A DNA stretch of 64,000 nucleotides from Nocardiopsis gilva YIM 90087 (GCF_002263495.1 NZ_CP022753.1:496001-560000); one strand, 5' to 3'. Numbered from the stretch's first letter, positions 53,770 through 63,599 are shown. Notes: generated by a model from the letters alone, not told the origin. Numbers and translations are program-made.

Positions 53770-54098
53770 ACTCGTCAACTCCCGGTCGGGGGATACGGTG
53801 CGTTACCCTCACCCTTCCCCATTGGGTGATCTACGTCACCTTCCAACACTCAGTTATCGCGAGTGCGTCGAGGCCGTGCGGCGCCGCGGCCATTGGCCGG
53901 TGCCCGGGCGACGTGCGGGAACCGGCCAAAAGAAGTCCTCTTCGGGAGGTTTATCCACAGCCATTTCGGGCCGCGTGAGGTTTTCCACGACTTATCCCCA
54001 GGCTGTCCACAGGGTTATCCACAGAAACCACGGCCGATGTGGATCAAAGAACGCCCACTGCGGGGCGGGGTAGACGCGCGGACGAGGGAGGCGACCGG
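53770..54098. other. Intergenic region with DnaA-box-like cluster
   Basis: 329 bases without a gene. It holds the five DnaA-box-like sequences at 53951-54023 and the promoter of the PPOX gene. Confidence 0.5.
53951..54023 (+). promoter_or_regulatory. Cluster of five DnaA-box-like sequences
   Basis: TTATCCACA at 53951 and 54015 (perfect boxes), with TTTTCCACG at 53981, TTATCCCCA at 53992 and CTGTCCACA at 54003. All have the same orientation, and the last four are spaced 11-12 bases apart, about one helical turn. This resembles a DnaA-binding array (origin, titration or regulatory site). Confidence 0.6.
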
Positions 54099-54953
54099 CT
54101 AGTCGCCATCGGTCAGCGCGGACCCGCCGCCCTGCCCCACGCTGGTCTCCATGCCCAACTGGGCGCTGCGCCCGCGAAGATAGCCCGCCCGGTACCCGGC
54201 GCGGTGATGGGTGCGCTCCGGACGGGTGGGGCGCAGCTGGGGGAAGCGCCGCTCGAAGTCCTCTTTCACCCGGTCGACATCGGTGCGGAGCACGACCTCG
54301 GCACCGATGGCCGACGCCCCCTCGCCGGAGTCCGAACCCGTGCCCGACTCCGACGCGGAGTCCGCCCCCGGATCCTCCTGCAGCCGTGCGCGGAACTCGC
54401 GGATGCGCTCGGCCACCGCGTAGCCGTAGGCGCGGATGAACGACCGGTAGAACCGGCTGCGCTCGGTGGCCAGCGTCGACCGGTCGTAGTTGCGCATCTC
54501 GCGCAGGTCGGCGATGTGGTTGCGCGCGGTGAACCGCGCGGACGCCTCCATCTGCATGGTGATCGACGGCAGCAGCACCCGCAGCGCGTCCAGCGCCGTG
54601 GCCGTCCCCACGATGATGAGCGTGCGATCGGTGTTGGCCGACGTGTTGCCGCGCACCGCCGACTGGCAGCCGTAGGCCGCGGCGATCCCGGCCAGCGCCT
54701 TGACCCGCGCCTTGCCGTGCCCGCCGACCCCGGAGACGGTGAAGTCGAAGCGGGTGACCTGCTCCAGTTCCTCGCCGCGCTCGGCACGCGCCTCGGCCTC
54801 GGCGATGGCGTGCCGGGTCATCAGCTCGGCGGCCTTGGCGGTGAAGGCCTGGCTCTCGGCATCGGTGACCGCGGGGTCCTCCGCCATACGGAGGAGGCCA
54901 CGGACCCGCTCGATCATCTTGCGGCGGGCTTCGCTCTGTGCGTCGGAAGGCAC
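54099..54953 (-). CDS. DUF2786-domain protein
   Basis: 284 residues from GTG 54953, preceded by AGGAG. N-terminal DUF2786 segment (MIERVRGLLRMAEDPAVTDAE and AFTAKAAELMTRHAI), then a longer conserved region (DRTLIIVGTATALDALRVLL, RSFIRAYGYAVAERI). The C-terminal part is Ser/Asp-rich then basic, ending GRSAQLGMETSVG. Function unknown to me; members are often found in actinomycete and phage genomes. Confidence 0.8.
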   Translation of the reverse strand: MPSDAQSEARRKMIERVRGLLRMAEDPAVTDAESQAFTAKAAELMTRHAIAEAEARAERGEELEQVTRFDFTVSGVGGHGKARVKALAGIAAAYGCQSAVRGNTSANTDRTLIIVGTATALDALRVLLPSITMQMEASARFTARNHIADLREMRNYDRSTLATERSRFYRSFIRAYGYAVAERIREFRARLQEDPGADSASESGTGSDSGEGASAIGAEVVLRTDVDRVKEDFERRFPQLRPTRPERTHHRAGYRAGYLRGRSAQLGMETSVGQGGGSALTDGD

Positions 54954-55333
54954 CTGGCTCCTCTCTGCGACCGCCACCGAGACTACCGGCTCCGCTTGAC
55001 CAGGTGAGGGCCGTTATCCCCAGGCCTGGGGCATGAGCGACGAAAGGTCTCCCATCGCACGACTCGCACCGGGCGCCCCGGCGGGATGAGACCTGCGGAG
55101 CCGACAGCGACCACGCTGGTGCGCCAGTGCGCTGGGCACAGCGGGCAATGACGCCGGATTAGGGGCGTTGTCGGAGGCACATAGGGGTTGTCCGACCTGG
55201 TGTCGTGCGATTGATTGATACCTGGTCGCATCGGGGAGGGCCGCACGCGCCGTGCGCCCGCAGGTCTACGTCGGGTCGTGTTCTCGCCCCCGGTCCATCA
55301 TCTCGTTACCGACCCAGCTTGGAGGTGGGACGC
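54954..55333. other. Intergenic region at the edge of the deoxysugar cluster
   Basis: 380 bases, no credible gene. Imperfect inverted segments (around 55045-55058 and 55081-55094, both containing AGGTCTC-like arms) are the only structure seen. The aminotransferase promoter should lie near its right end. Confidence 0.4.
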
Positions 55334-56443
55334 ATGACGATTCGTGTGTGGAGCTATCTGGAGGAGTACGAGAAGGAACGGGACGACATCCACGAGGCAG
55401 TGGAAACCGTATTCCGTTCCGGGCAGCTGATCCTCGGCGAGAACCTGCGCGGATTCGAGAAGGCGTTCGCTGACTACCACGGCGAGGAGCACGCTGTTGG
55501 GTGTGACAACGGCACCAACGCCATCGTGCTCGGCCTGCGGGCCCTGGGCGTCGGCCCCGGAGACGAAGTGATCACCGTCTCGAACACTGCGGCGCCCACG
55601 GTCATCGCGATCGACCAGATCGGCGCCACCCCCGTCTTCGTCGACGTCCACGAGGAGAACTTCCTCATGGACGTCTCCCAGGTCGAGCCGGTCATCACCG
55701 AACGCACCAAGTGCATCCTGCCGGTCCACCTGTACGGCCAGTGCATCGACATGGCGCCGCTCCAGGCCATCGCGGACAAGCACGGGCTGCCCATCCTGGA
55801 GGACTGTGCCCAGTCCCACGGCGCGCGCCACCACGGTCGGCTGGCCGGTACGTTCGGCAAGGCCGCGGCGTTCTCCTTCTACCCGACCAAGGTGCTGGGC
55901 GCCTACGGCGACGGCGGCGCGACCATCACCAACGACGACGAGACCGCCGCCCGCCTGCGCCGGGCGCGCTACTACGGCATGGAGGACGTCTACTACGTCG
56001 TCGAGACCCCCGGCCACAACAGCCGTCTCGACGATGTGCAGGCCGAGATCCTGCGCCGCAAGCTGGGCCGCCTGGACTCCTACGTGGAAGGGCGCCGCGC
56101 GATCGCCCGCCGCTATGAGGCGGCGCTCGCCGACACCGACCTGATCTTCCCTCGCGTCGAGGACGGCAACGAGCACGTCTACTACGTTTACGTGGTGCGG
56201 CACCCCGAGCGCGACCGGATCATCGAGGGCCTTAAGGAGAAAGGGATCTCCCTCAACATCAGCTACCCGTGGCCGGTGCACACCATGACCGGCTTCGCGA
56301 AGCTCGGCTACGAAGTCGGCTCTCTTCCGGTCACCGAGGCGCTCGCCAAGCAGATCTTCTCGTTGCCGATGTACCCGTCGCTTCCGCAGGACCGGCAGGA
56401 CTGCGTCATCGAGTCGCTGCGCGAGGTCCTCAAGAACCTGTGA
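55334..56443 (+). CDS. DegT/DnrJ/EryC1-family dTDP-sugar 3-aminotransferase
   Basis: 369 residues. PLP enzyme that transfers an amino group to a keto-deoxysugar nucleotide. [24 protein letters not shown] (PLP-binding Asp) and [15 protein letters not shown] with Schiff-base K186. Most like the 3-amino group (DnmJ, TylB, DesV, EryCI). ATG 55334 with GGAGG before it; the upstream extension is not coding. Convergent with the 2,3-dehydratase gene. Confidence 0.9.
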   Translation: MTIRVWSYLEEYEKERDDIHEAVETVFRSGQLILGENLRGFEKAFADYHGEEHAVGCDNGTNAIVLGLRALGVGPGDEVITVSNTAAPTVIAIDQIGATPVFVDVHEENFLMDVSQVEPVITERTKCILPVHLYGQCIDMAPLQAIADKHGLPILEDCAQSHGARHHGRLAGTFGKAAAFSFYPTKVLGAYGDGGATITNDDETAARLRRARYYGMEDVYYVVETPGHNSRLDDVQAEILRRKLGRLDSYVEGRRAIARRYEAALADTDLIFPRVEDGNEHVYYVYVVRHPERDRIIEGLKEKGISLNISYPWPVHTMTGFAKLGYEVGSLPVTEALAKQIFSLPMYPSLPQDRQDCVIESLREVLKNL

Positions 56444-56463
56444 CCGACCTGTAGACCGCGCAG

Positions 56464-56534
56464 GGGGCCTGTGATGCAGGCCCCTCAGCGACGGTGGCGA
56501 CCCCGTCCGTGCTTCGCAACTGGCGCGGACGGGG
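56464..56534. terminator. Two terminator hairpins between convergent genes
   Basis: GGGGCCTG-N5-CAGGCCCC at 56464-56484, and CCCCGTCCG ... CGGACGGGG at 56501-56534. One probably serves each converging gene. Confidence 0.7.
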
Positions 56535-56542
56535 CAACGGCG

Positions 56543-58006
56543 TCAGCTGTTGTCGTGGAGCAGGCTGTGGAGGCACGCCACGAGGGTGCGCGCCTCCACG
56601 TTCACGTAGTTGCTGTGCCGCATCAGGACTGACAGCTCCCGCAGGGTCACCCACCGGTGCTCGGGCCCCGCGTCTACCTCGCCGTCTGCCGTCGTCTCCA
56701 CGACCAGGTAACGGGTGCGGGCGTGGTGGAATCGGCCGCCCTCCTCCGACAGCAGCGTGTCGAAGAGGATTGCGGCCGGATCGGCGTCCAACGCTGCGTT
56801 CAGAAATCGAGGGCGCCGCTCAGCTGGCAGGTGCGCGTGGTTGGCGACGGTGCACTGCACGGTCGGCCCCAGCTCCAGCACGTCCATCAGCCCAGGCTCG
56901 ACATGAGCCCGCACGAGCACCTCCAGTACGCCCTCGACCCGCCGCACGAAGAACGCCGCCAGCCCGGTCCCCGTCGGACGCAGCAGCGGCTGCGTCCACT
57001 GGCGGACCTCGCGCCCGCCGGTTGTGATGCCGACGCCGACGATCTCGAAGAACAGCCCGTCGGCGTGCCGGACGACACCCTCCGCCAGCTTCCACCCCGT
57101 GACCTGGTTCAACGGGATGAGGTCGACCAACATGTCGTTGTGCGTGCGGACGTCGGTGATCCAGTGCAGGGTCCGCGCGAACCGATCCTCGGGCACTTCC
57201 GCCGTCGACCGGGCGACCGACGTTCTCAGCCCGCCGTCGTCCGCCAGCGGGTCAGGTGCTCCTGTGTCCGGGTCGGCGGCCCGCACCTGCATGCACCCCA
57301 TCACCGTGCGGCTGTCCATGTTCACCAGGTCGGGGTAGGTCAGCAGCAGGTGCAACTGCCCCACTGAGACCCAGCAGAACCCGTCCAGGACCTCGACGTC
57401 CTCGGTGACCTCCACGACCATGTTGCGGTTCCGCTTCTGATAGAACCACGAGCCCTGCTCTGACTGCAGCACGTCGCTGAGCACGCGGTGGCGGCCAGGG
57501 TCGCGGAAGTACTCCAGGTAGGGGACCGCGCGCCCCTTGTGCACGCGCGTGTAGTTGCTGCGGGTAGCCTGCACCGTCGGGGAGACCTGGACACCGTTGA
57601 AGTTGCCCGGCTCCACCTTGGCCTGCATCAGGCAGTGCGGGACGCCGTCAAACTCCTTGACCAGGATGCCGAGGATGCCGATCTCCGGCTGTCTGATGAT
57701 CGGCTGGGTCCACCGTTCCACGGGGCCGCCGGGCCGGTGCGCCCGCAGCCCTTCGATCGTGAAGAACCGGCCGCTGCCATGCCTGATGTTGCCAGTGCCG
57801 GGGTCGATGTTCCACTGGTCGAGCCTGTCCAGGCGAACCTGGTGGACCTCGGTCTCGTCCTGGCTCCCGTATTCCTCCAGCCACCGCAGGAAGCGTGGCA
57901 GCGGGGTGACGGAATTATGCGGGTCCAGCAGCGAGCGCGCCATGCGCGTGGCCGAATAGCCGGAGGCGGCCTCCGGACCGAACACGGACGGGCCCTGAAT
58001 CGTCAT
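56543..58006 (-). CDS. NDP-hexose 2,3-dehydratase
   Basis: 487 residues, made of two homologous halves (WTQPIIRQPEIGILGILVK near residue 100 and WTQPLLRPTGTGLAAFFVR near residue 330, each followed by a VEPG segment), as in TylX3/EryBVI/DnmT. It removes the C-2 hydroxyl from dTDP-4-keto-6-deoxyglucose, the committed step to 2-deoxysugars. ATG at 58006, 59 bases after the ketoreductase stop. Confidence 0.93.
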   Translation of the reverse strand: MTIQGPSVFGPEAASGYSATRMARSLLDPHNSVTPLPRFLRWLEEYGSQDETEVHQVRLDRLDQWNIDPGTGNIRHGSGRFFTIEGLRAHRPGGPVERWTQPIIRQPEIGILGILVKEFDGVPHCLMQAKVEPGNFNGVQVSPTVQATRSNYTRVHKGRAVPYLEYFRDPGRHRVLSDVLQSEQGSWFYQKRNRNMVVEVTEDVEVLDGFCWVSVGQLHLLLTYPDLVNMDSRTVMGCMQVRAADPDTGAPDPLADDGGLRTSVARSTAEVPEDRFARTLHWITDVRTHNDMLVDLIPLNQVTGWKLAEGVVRHADGLFFEIVGVGITTGGREVRQWTQPLLRPTGTGLAAFFVRRVEGVLEVLVRAHVEPGLMDVLELGPTVQCTVANHAHLPAERRPRFLNAALDADPAAILFDTLLSEEGGRFHHARTRYLVVETTADGEVDAGPEHRWVTLRELSVLMRHSNYVNVEARTLVACLHSLLHDNS

Positions 58007-58065
58007 ATGTCCTCACCGGTAACGTGTCGGCCGGATGGCCGGGGCGGTGCACACGACCGGAACGG

Positions 58066-59022
58066 TCACGTGCCTGTCGTTGTACGGATCCGCGCGCACA
58101 TGTCCGCCATGGACGTGCGCAATGAGGTCGTGGGAGCCCAGCCCAGCAGTGCGCGGGAACGGGAGATGTCGGCCTGTGTCCAGTCCCCGCCCTTGCTGGT
58201 GACCTGAGCCGGGATCTCGACGATGTCCCGGGGGTCCAGCCTGGCGGCTTCGACCAGAGCGGTCACCAGTGTGCGCATGCTGACCGCCTCGCCCCGTCCG
58301 ATGTTGATGACCGCGCCGACAACCTCGGGGACGGCGGTGGCGGCGCGGACGACGGCGTCGGCGACGTCGCGCACGTCCACGTAGTCGCGCTTGGCGTCGG
58401 TGATGGTGAGCTCGATGGGAACGCCGGGCTCGGTGGCGCATAGCCGCGCGGCCAGGGAGCCGAGGAAGCTCGCCGGCTGGGTGCCTGGCCCGCACACGTT
58501 GACGACGCGCAGCACGGTGCCATCGATCTCCCCGGCGGCGGTCGCGTCGAGCACAGCGCGCGACCCAGCCAGCTTGGTGCGGGCGTAGGCCGTGGTCGGT
58601 TCTGGGACGCGCTGCTCGTCGATGGACGTCCTCGCGGGTACGGGGCCGTACTCGTGGATGGTCCCCACATGCACGAGGCGTGGGCGTCGTTCGAGACCGG
58701 CCGCCGCCGCGACCAAGTGCTCGACGAGCTGGACGTGGGCGGCGTGCATCTCTTGCTCGGTCGTTTCCCAGCCGCCGCTCACGTTAACGACCACGCTGGG
58801 GTCGTGGGCGGAGAGCACACGGCGGAGCTCGGGCGGGTCGGTCGAGGCGACGTCGAGTGGGACGATGCGGGACGCGGCGACACCGTCCGCGACGGACCGG
58901 GCCACGCCGATGACATTGTGGTCGGCGGCTGTGAGCGCGGCACAGATGTGGCGGCCGAGGTTGCCCGTCGCCCCGATGACGACGGCGTTGTGGGCGGTAG
59001 CAGAGAAGGCTTCTTGATCCAT
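58066..59022 (-). CDS. NDP-hexose 4-ketoreductase (SDR family)
   Basis: 318 residues, extended short-chain dehydrogenase. NAD(P) loop VIGATGNLGRH at the N-terminus, Ser in HVGTIHEYG, and YARTK (YxxxK) near 155, with LRVVNVCGPG. In this setting it most likely reduces C-4 of the deoxysugar (DnmV/TylCIV-like) and sets its stereochemistry. ATG 59022; the longer frame upstream overlaps the epimerase gene. Confidence 0.85.
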   Translation of the reverse strand: MDQEAFSATAHNAVVIGATGNLGRHICAALTAADHNVIGVARSVADGVAASRIVPLDVASTDPPELRRVLSAHDPSVVVNVSGGWETTEQEMHAAHVQLVEHLVAAAAGLERRPRLVHVGTIHEYGPVPARTSIDEQRVPEPTTAYARTKLAGSRAVLDATAAGEIDGTVLRVVNVCGPGTQPASFLGSLAARLCATEPGVPIELTITDAKRDYVDVRDVADAVVRAATAVPEVVGAVINIGRGEAVSMRTLVTALVEAARLDPRDIVEIPAQVTSKGGDWTQADISRSRALLGWAPTTSLRTSMADMCARIRTTTGT

Positions 59023-59068
59023 ACGTGCGGTCCGATCCGGAATGGCGAAGGCGTGGATAGGCGCGTGC

Positions 59069-59635
59069 TCAGGCGCGGTAGGTGGGCAGCAGTCCCTGCT
59101 CCTTAGCCTGTTCGAGGGTGGGGGCGGCCGTGTCGCGCGCTGAGATGACGGGGTTGATGTCGGCGGGCCACGGGATGCCGATGGTTGGGTCGAGCGGGTG
59201 CACGGCGAGCTCGCGCTTGGGGTCGTAGCTGCTGGACACCATGTAGGACATGACCGTGCTGTCCTCCAGAGCGACGAAGGCATGCCCCATTCCGATGGGG
59301 AAGTAGACGGCGCGGAAGGATTCCGGGTCGACCTGGACGATGTCGTAGGCACCGAACGTCGGTGATCCCACTCGGATGTCCACCACGATGTCGAGCGCCT
59401 GTCCGCGCGGGCAGTAGACATACTTCGTCTGGCCAGGCGAGGATGTGTAGTGGATCCCTCGGATGACCCCGCGCTTGGACTTACTGTGGTTGGTCTGGGC
59501 GACGGTGAAGGGCTGCCCAACGGCCTCCAGGAACGTGGGTTCCTGGAAAGGGGAAACGAAGAGGCCGCGTTCGTCGGGGAAGGCGGTGGGGGTGAACTCG
59601 TAGGCTCCCTCGACGGAGAGCTCGCGGTACTTCAT
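59069..59635 (-). CDS. rfbC: dTDP-4-keto-6-deoxyhexose 3,5- or 5-epimerase
   Basis: 188 residues, RmlC-type cupin. FPDERGLFVSPFQEP, GVIRGIHYTSSPGQTKYVYCPRG with the conserved His, and FPIGMGHAFVALEDS. Converts D- to L-configured sugar intermediates; in 2,3-dehydratase pathways it usually acts only at C-5. ATG 59635 overlaps the rfbB stop (ATGA). Confidence 0.9.
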   Translation of the reverse strand: MKYRELSVEGAYEFTPTAFPDERGLFVSPFQEPTFLEAVGQPFTVAQTNHSKSKRGVIRGIHYTSSPGQTKYVYCPRGQALDIVVDIRVGSPTFGAYDIVQVDPESFRAVYFPIGMGHAFVALEDSTVMSYMVSSSYDPKRELAVHPLDPTIGIPWPADINPVISARDTAAPTLEQAKEQGLLPTYRA

Positions 59636-60699
59636 GGTGGTTGGCTTTCTTCCTGTGCCGTGAGTGGTCGGATCGCGATGTTGGATGCTGGGTGCGATCG
59701 GGTCAGCCTCCGGCGGCGATGGCCGGGGCGGTCGGCCAGAGGGCGCCACCACTGGGGGTGGTCGCGGTACCAGGCCACGGTGGCGGCCAGGCCCGCGTCG
59801 AAGGGGACCTGGGGCGCGTAGCCGAGCTCGCTGGAGATCTTCGAGATATCGACGGAGTAGCGCAGGTCGTGCCCCTTGCGGTCGGGGACGCGGCGCACCA
59901 TGGACCAGTCGGTGCCCATGGCGTCGAGCAGGCGGGCGGTCAGCTCCAAGTTGTTGAGCTCGGTGCCGCCGCCGATGTTGTAGACCTCGCCGGGGCGGCC
60001 CTTGTCGGCGACCAGAGCGATGCCGCGGCAGTGGTCGTCGACGTGCAGCCAGTCGCGGACGTTGCCGCCGTCGCCGTACAGCGGGACCGGCTCACCGTCG
60101 ATCAGGTTGCCGACGAACCGCGGGATGACCTTCTCGGGGTGCTGGTAGGGGCCGTAGTTGTTGGAGCACCGGGTGATACGGACGTCGAGGCCGTGGGTGC
60201 GGTGGAAGGCCCGGGCAAGCAGGTCGGAGGAGGCCTTGGAGGCGGCGTAGGGGGAGTTGGGCTCCAGCGGGCAGGTCTCGGGCCAGGAGCCTTCGCCGAT
60301 CGAGCCGTACACCTCGTCGGTGGAGACGTGCACGAAGGCGCCCACCCCGTTGTCGAGGGCGGCCTGCAGCAGGGTGTGGGTTCCCAGCACGTTGGTGGTG
60401 ACGAACTCGGCGGACCCCTCGATGGACCGGTCGACGTGGGACTCCGCCGCGAAGTGCAGCACCAGGTCGGTCCCGGCCATCAGGTCCGCGACGAGCGCGC
60501 GGTCGACGATGTCGCCCTGGACGAAGGTGAACCGGGGGTGGTCGGCCACGGGGGCCAGGTTGTCCCGGTTGCCCGCGTAGGTGAGTTTGTCCAGCACGGT
60601 GACGTCCGCCCCGGCCTGCTCGGGGTAGTCGCCGCCGAGCAGGTGGCGGACGTAGGTGGAGCCGATGAACCCGGCCCCGCCGGTGACGAGAATGCGCAT
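59632..60699 (-). CDS. rfbB: dTDP-glucose 4,6-dehydratase
   Basis: 355 residues, extended SDR. TGGAGFIGS cofactor loop, HFAAESHVDRSI, STDEVYGS (catalytic Thr-Asp-Glu), YAASKA and RCSNNYGPYQHPEK. Makes dTDP-4-keto-6-deoxyglucose, the branch point of the pathway. The last 30 residues (basic, Arg-rich) extend past the usual end. ATG 60699. Confidence 0.95.
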   Translation of the reverse strand: MRILVTGGAGFIGSTYVRHLLGGDYPEQAGADVTVLDKLTYAGNRDNLAPVADHPRFTFVQGDIVDRALVADLMAGTDLVLHFAAESHVDRSIEGSAEFVTTNVLGTHTLLQAALDNGVGAFVHVSTDEVYGSIGEGSWPETCPLEPNSPYAASKASSDLLARAFHRTHGLDVRITRCSNNYGPYQHPEKVIPRFVGNLIDGEPVPLYGDGGNVRDWLHVDDHCRGIALVADKGRPGEVYNIGGGTELNNLELTARLLDAMGTDWSMVRRVPDRKGHDLRYSVDISKISSELGYAPQVPFDAGLAATVAWYRDHPQWWRPLADRPGHRRRRLTRSHPASNIAIRPLTAQEESQPP

Positions 60700-60726
60700 G
60701 GTGGGGTGCTCCTGCCTGCGGTCCCT

Positions 60727-61638
60727 TTAGACCTGGGCCGGTTGGTTGGGGCGGTTCTGCGGCTGCTGTTGGAATTCCTCGGCGATGTTCATGACGTACT
60801 GGCCGTAGTCGGACTTGCCGATGGCGGCGCCGAGCCGGTGGCAGGAGTCCGCGTCGATGTACCCCTTGCGCAGCGCGACCTCCTCGACGCAGGCGATCCG
60901 CACGCCCTGGCGCTCCTCCAGGACCTGCACGTACTGCCCGGCCTGCATCAGGGACTCGTGGGTTCCGGTGTCCAGCCAGGCGAAGCCGCGGCCGAGGTCG
61001 ACCAGCCGGGCGGTGCCGCGTTCCATGTACACGCGGTTGACGTCGGTGATCTCCAGCTCGCCGCGGTCGGACGGCCGCAGGTTCTTGGCGATGTCGACGA
61101 CGTCGTTGTCGTAGAAGTACAGCCCGGTGATCGCCCGGTTGGAACGGGGGTTGGCGGGCTTCTCCTCGATCGACAGGAGCCGACCGTCGCTGTCCGCCTC
61201 GCCGACGCCGTAGCGCGTGGGGTCCTTGACCTGGAAGCCGAAGAGGACGCAGCCCTCGGTGAGCCGCGCCTCCTTTTCCAGCACGTTGGAGAAGGAATTG
61301 CCGTGGAAGATGTTGTCGCCGAGCGCAAGTGCCACGGAGTCGTCGCCGATGTGGTCGGCACCGATCGTGAATGCCTCCGGCAGGCCGTTGGGGTGGGCCT
61401 GCTCGGCGTAATCGATGCGCAGCCCCAAATGGCCGCCATCGCCGAGGAGCCGTTGGAACTGGGGAAGATCATGGGGCGTGCTGATGATGAGAATGTCCCG
61501 CACGTCGGCCAGCATCAGGACGGAGAGCGGATAGTAGATCATCGGTTTGTCGTGGACCGGGATCAGCTGCTTGGAGACGCCCAGGGTGACGGGGTGCAAC
61601 CGTGTTCCCGAACCTCCCGCGAGGATGATGCCCTTCAC
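60727..61638 (-). CDS. rfbA: Glucose-1-phosphate thymidylyltransferase
   Basis: 303 residues. Forms dTDP-glucose, first step of the sugar pathway. KGIILAGGSGTRLHPVTLG signature at the N-terminus, GDNIFHG, EEKPANPRSN and WLDTGTHESL. GTG 61638 chosen because the family starts MKGIILAGG and GGTGG precedes it; an ATG at 61656 would add six residues. First gene of the minus-strand sugar operon. Confidence 0.95.
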   Translation of the reverse strand: MKGIILAGGSGTRLHPVTLGVSKQLIPVHDKPMIYYPLSVLMLADVRDILIISTPHDLPQFQRLLGDGGHLGLRIDYAEQAHPNGLPEAFTIGADHIGDDSVALALGDNIFHGNSFSNVLEKEARLTEGCVLFGFQVKDPTRYGVGEADSDGRLLSIEEKPANPRSNRAITGLYFYDNDVVDIAKNLRPSDRGELEITDVNRVYMERGTARLVDLGRGFAWLDTGTHESLMQAGQYVQVLEERQGVRIACVEEVALRKGYIDADSCHRLGAAIGKSDYGQYVMNIAEEFQQQPQNRPNQPAQV

Positions 61639-62348
61639 AATTCGACCACCAGACATCGACAGACAACGAGCCGGACATGGGGATGGCGTGGTGCGCCCGT
61701 GCGGGGTCACGGGGGTTTCGGACCGGCGCCGCACTTGACATGCGCACGGGGCGCGACGCTGCCGAACGTAGTCGTGGTGGCGGCGCGAGACCAGGCCTTG
61801 GGGCGGATCTAGGGGTGGGTGCCGACGGTATTCAGGGGTGGGTGTGGTCGCCCCGGAGTGTCTTGATGTCGACGTAAGCCACCGCATACGGTCGACCGCA
61901 ATGGGTGATCAAACCGAATATCATTCGGCTTTGGTGGTTGCGCTTATTGTGACAATTTTAGACATTCTGTACTTTTTTTGTGCGATGGCTCACGGTCAGA
62001 CGCTGAATGATCATCGCGAGCGCCCTCGTCAGGGGTGCCGTCACGAGGTTTAGGGGTTGGGTTGACCGGAACGTCTTCGTACCGTTTCTAGTGCAGTCAG
62101 TGCGCGGCTGTCGTTTTCGCTGTGTGGGAGGGTGGAGAAACTCGGGCGTCTCCCACGCTCGCGTATTCCCGAACGAAAAGACGGGCCCGGGCAGCGGAGT
62201 GGGGGGTTCGCTATCCGACCCCCGAATCGTTGACGACTATCACGACCGATAGTCGGCCCCGCCGTGTTCCGTGGTCGATTACTCCGAACACCGGACGGCT
62301 GCATGAGAGCGAATTTTCAACGGTTACGGCGACGAGGAGAGAAGACCA
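61639..62348. other. Divergent control region of the deoxysugar cluster
   Basis: 710 bases with no credible gene. Around 61910-62000 it is markedly AT-rich for this genome (a run of seven T, several TTTTAGA-like stretches). Two dyads stand out: CCGAAT-N3-ATTCGG at 61914-61928 and GACTATC-N6-GATAGTC at 62235-62254. Likely site of cluster regulation. Confidence 0.5.
62235..62254. promoter_or_regulatory. 7-6-7 dyad upstream of the P450-like gene
   Basis: GACTATC and GATAGTC separated by six bases, about 95 bases before the 62349 start, with TTGACG overlapping its left end (62230-62235). Confidence 0.45.
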
Positions 62349-63599
62349 ATGGCGAAAGGCCGCGAGAACACGGTCATCCGACAACTTCTGGACCACGACG
62401 TTTCCGATGTCACCGATAGCGAGCTGGGATTCCACCTGGGCACCACCCGGGCACTGCAGTGGTACTTCGGTTCCCAAGGGGACGCCTATGCCCAGGTTTT
62501 GCGCGGACAGGCCGATGATCCCCACCCCCTGTACGCCGCCGTGCGCGAGCGCGGCCCGCTGCACCTCAGCATGGTCGGCAGCTGGGTGACGGCCGATCCC
62601 GCTGTCGCCGAAACGGTACTGAGCGGCGACGCCTTCGGCGTGGCCGCCGCCGACGGGCGGGGCGTCGAGCCGCAGGCCCTCCCCTTCTTCGCCGCCGGGC
62701 TCACCGGCATTGAGCACAGCGAGGCCGACCGCCTGCGCGAGCTGTGGGAACCGCTGTTCGGGGCCGACGCGGTCAAGGGTCACCGCTCCGCTGTCGAGGA
62801 GACCCATCGCGATCTCGCCGACCGGCTCACCACGGCCGAAGGGTTCGACCTGGTGGCCGATTTCGCCCGCCCCGCGGCCGTCGCTGTGACCGCCTGCGTG
62901 CTCGGCGTGGCCGACGAGGACCGCGGCCGCTTCGCCGACCTCTGCGCTCGGCTGGCCGTGCTGCCCGACAGCCTGCTCGCCCCGCAGCGCCTGACCACCG
63001 TGCGCGACCTCGACTCCGCGGCCACCGAGCTGCGCGCGCTCCTCGGCGGGACATCGGACGACAGCCCCGACATGGCGACCGTCCGGGCTCTGCTCGCCGC
63101 CGAGGGCGTCACCGCGACGGTCAACCTCATCGGGAACGCGGTCCGGGCCCTGCTCGACCATCCCGACCAGTGGAAGCGGCTGCGCGACGCCCCCGATCTC
63201 GCGGAGTCCGCCGTGCACGAGACGCTGCGCTACGACCCGCCCATCCAACTGGAGGCCCGCGTCGCGCGCACCGCCACCGAGGTGGGCGGGCAGAGCGTCC
63301 CGGCCGGCGCCCACGTCGTCGTGGCGACGGCGGCCCTCGGCCGCGACCCCGCCCTCCACGCCGAACCCGACCGATTCGACCTCACCCGCGCGCACGCCTC
63401 CCCCGCTCCGCACCCGAGCGCGTTCCCCGGCGGCGGACACCGCGAGGTCGCGGAGCCGCTGTCCCTGCTCCAGGCCGAGGTCGCACTGCGGACGCTCGTC
63501 GAGTACCTGCCGCGGCTGCGCCGTACGGGCCCGGTCGTGTACCGCCGTCGCGCCCCCGTCACCCGCGGCCCGCTGGAACTCCCCGCGTCCGCGTCCTGA
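62349..63599 (+). CDS. P450-like glycosyltransferase helper protein (EryCII/DesVIII/DnrQ type)
   Basis: 416 residues with cytochrome P450 fold but no heme ligand: the Cys-loop reads FPGGGHREVAEP, with Glu where the heme Cys should be, and the I-helix lacks the usual Thr. ETLRYDP (ExxR) remains. Such proteins are allosteric partners of macrolide and anthracycline glycosyltransferases, and a glycosyltransferase gene follows 40 bases downstream. GAGGAGAGAAG precedes the ATG. Confidence 0.92.
   Translation: MAKGRENTVIRQLLDHDVSDVTDSELGFHLGTTRALQWYFGSQGDAYAQVLRGQADDPHPLYAAVRERGPLHLSMVGSWVTADPAVAETVLSGDAFGVAAADGRGVEPQALPFFAAGLTGIEHSEADRLRELWEPLFGADAVKGHRSAVEETHRDLADRLTTAEGFDLVADFARPAAVAVTACVLGVADEDRGRFADLCARLAVLPDSLLAPQRLTTVRDLDSAATELRALLGGTSDDSPDMATVRALLAAEGVTATVNLIGNAVRALLDHPDQWKRLRDAPDLAESAVHETLRYDPPIQLEARVARTATEVGGQSVPAGAHVVVATAALGRDPALHAEPDRFDLTRAHASPAPHPSAFPGGGHREVAEPLSLLQAEVALRTLVEYLPRLRRTGPVVYRRRAPVTRGPLELPASAS

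Noticed and set aside
53951-54023. Chromosomal origin oriC
   Set aside because: Only five boxes in 73 bases, no dnaA, recF or gyrB nearby, and no AT-rich unwinding element seen; kept as a DnaA-box-like cluster only.
62349-63599. Active cytochrome P450
   Set aside because: The heme-binding Cys is replaced by Glu and the I-helix Thr is missing; it fits the glycosyltransferase helper group.
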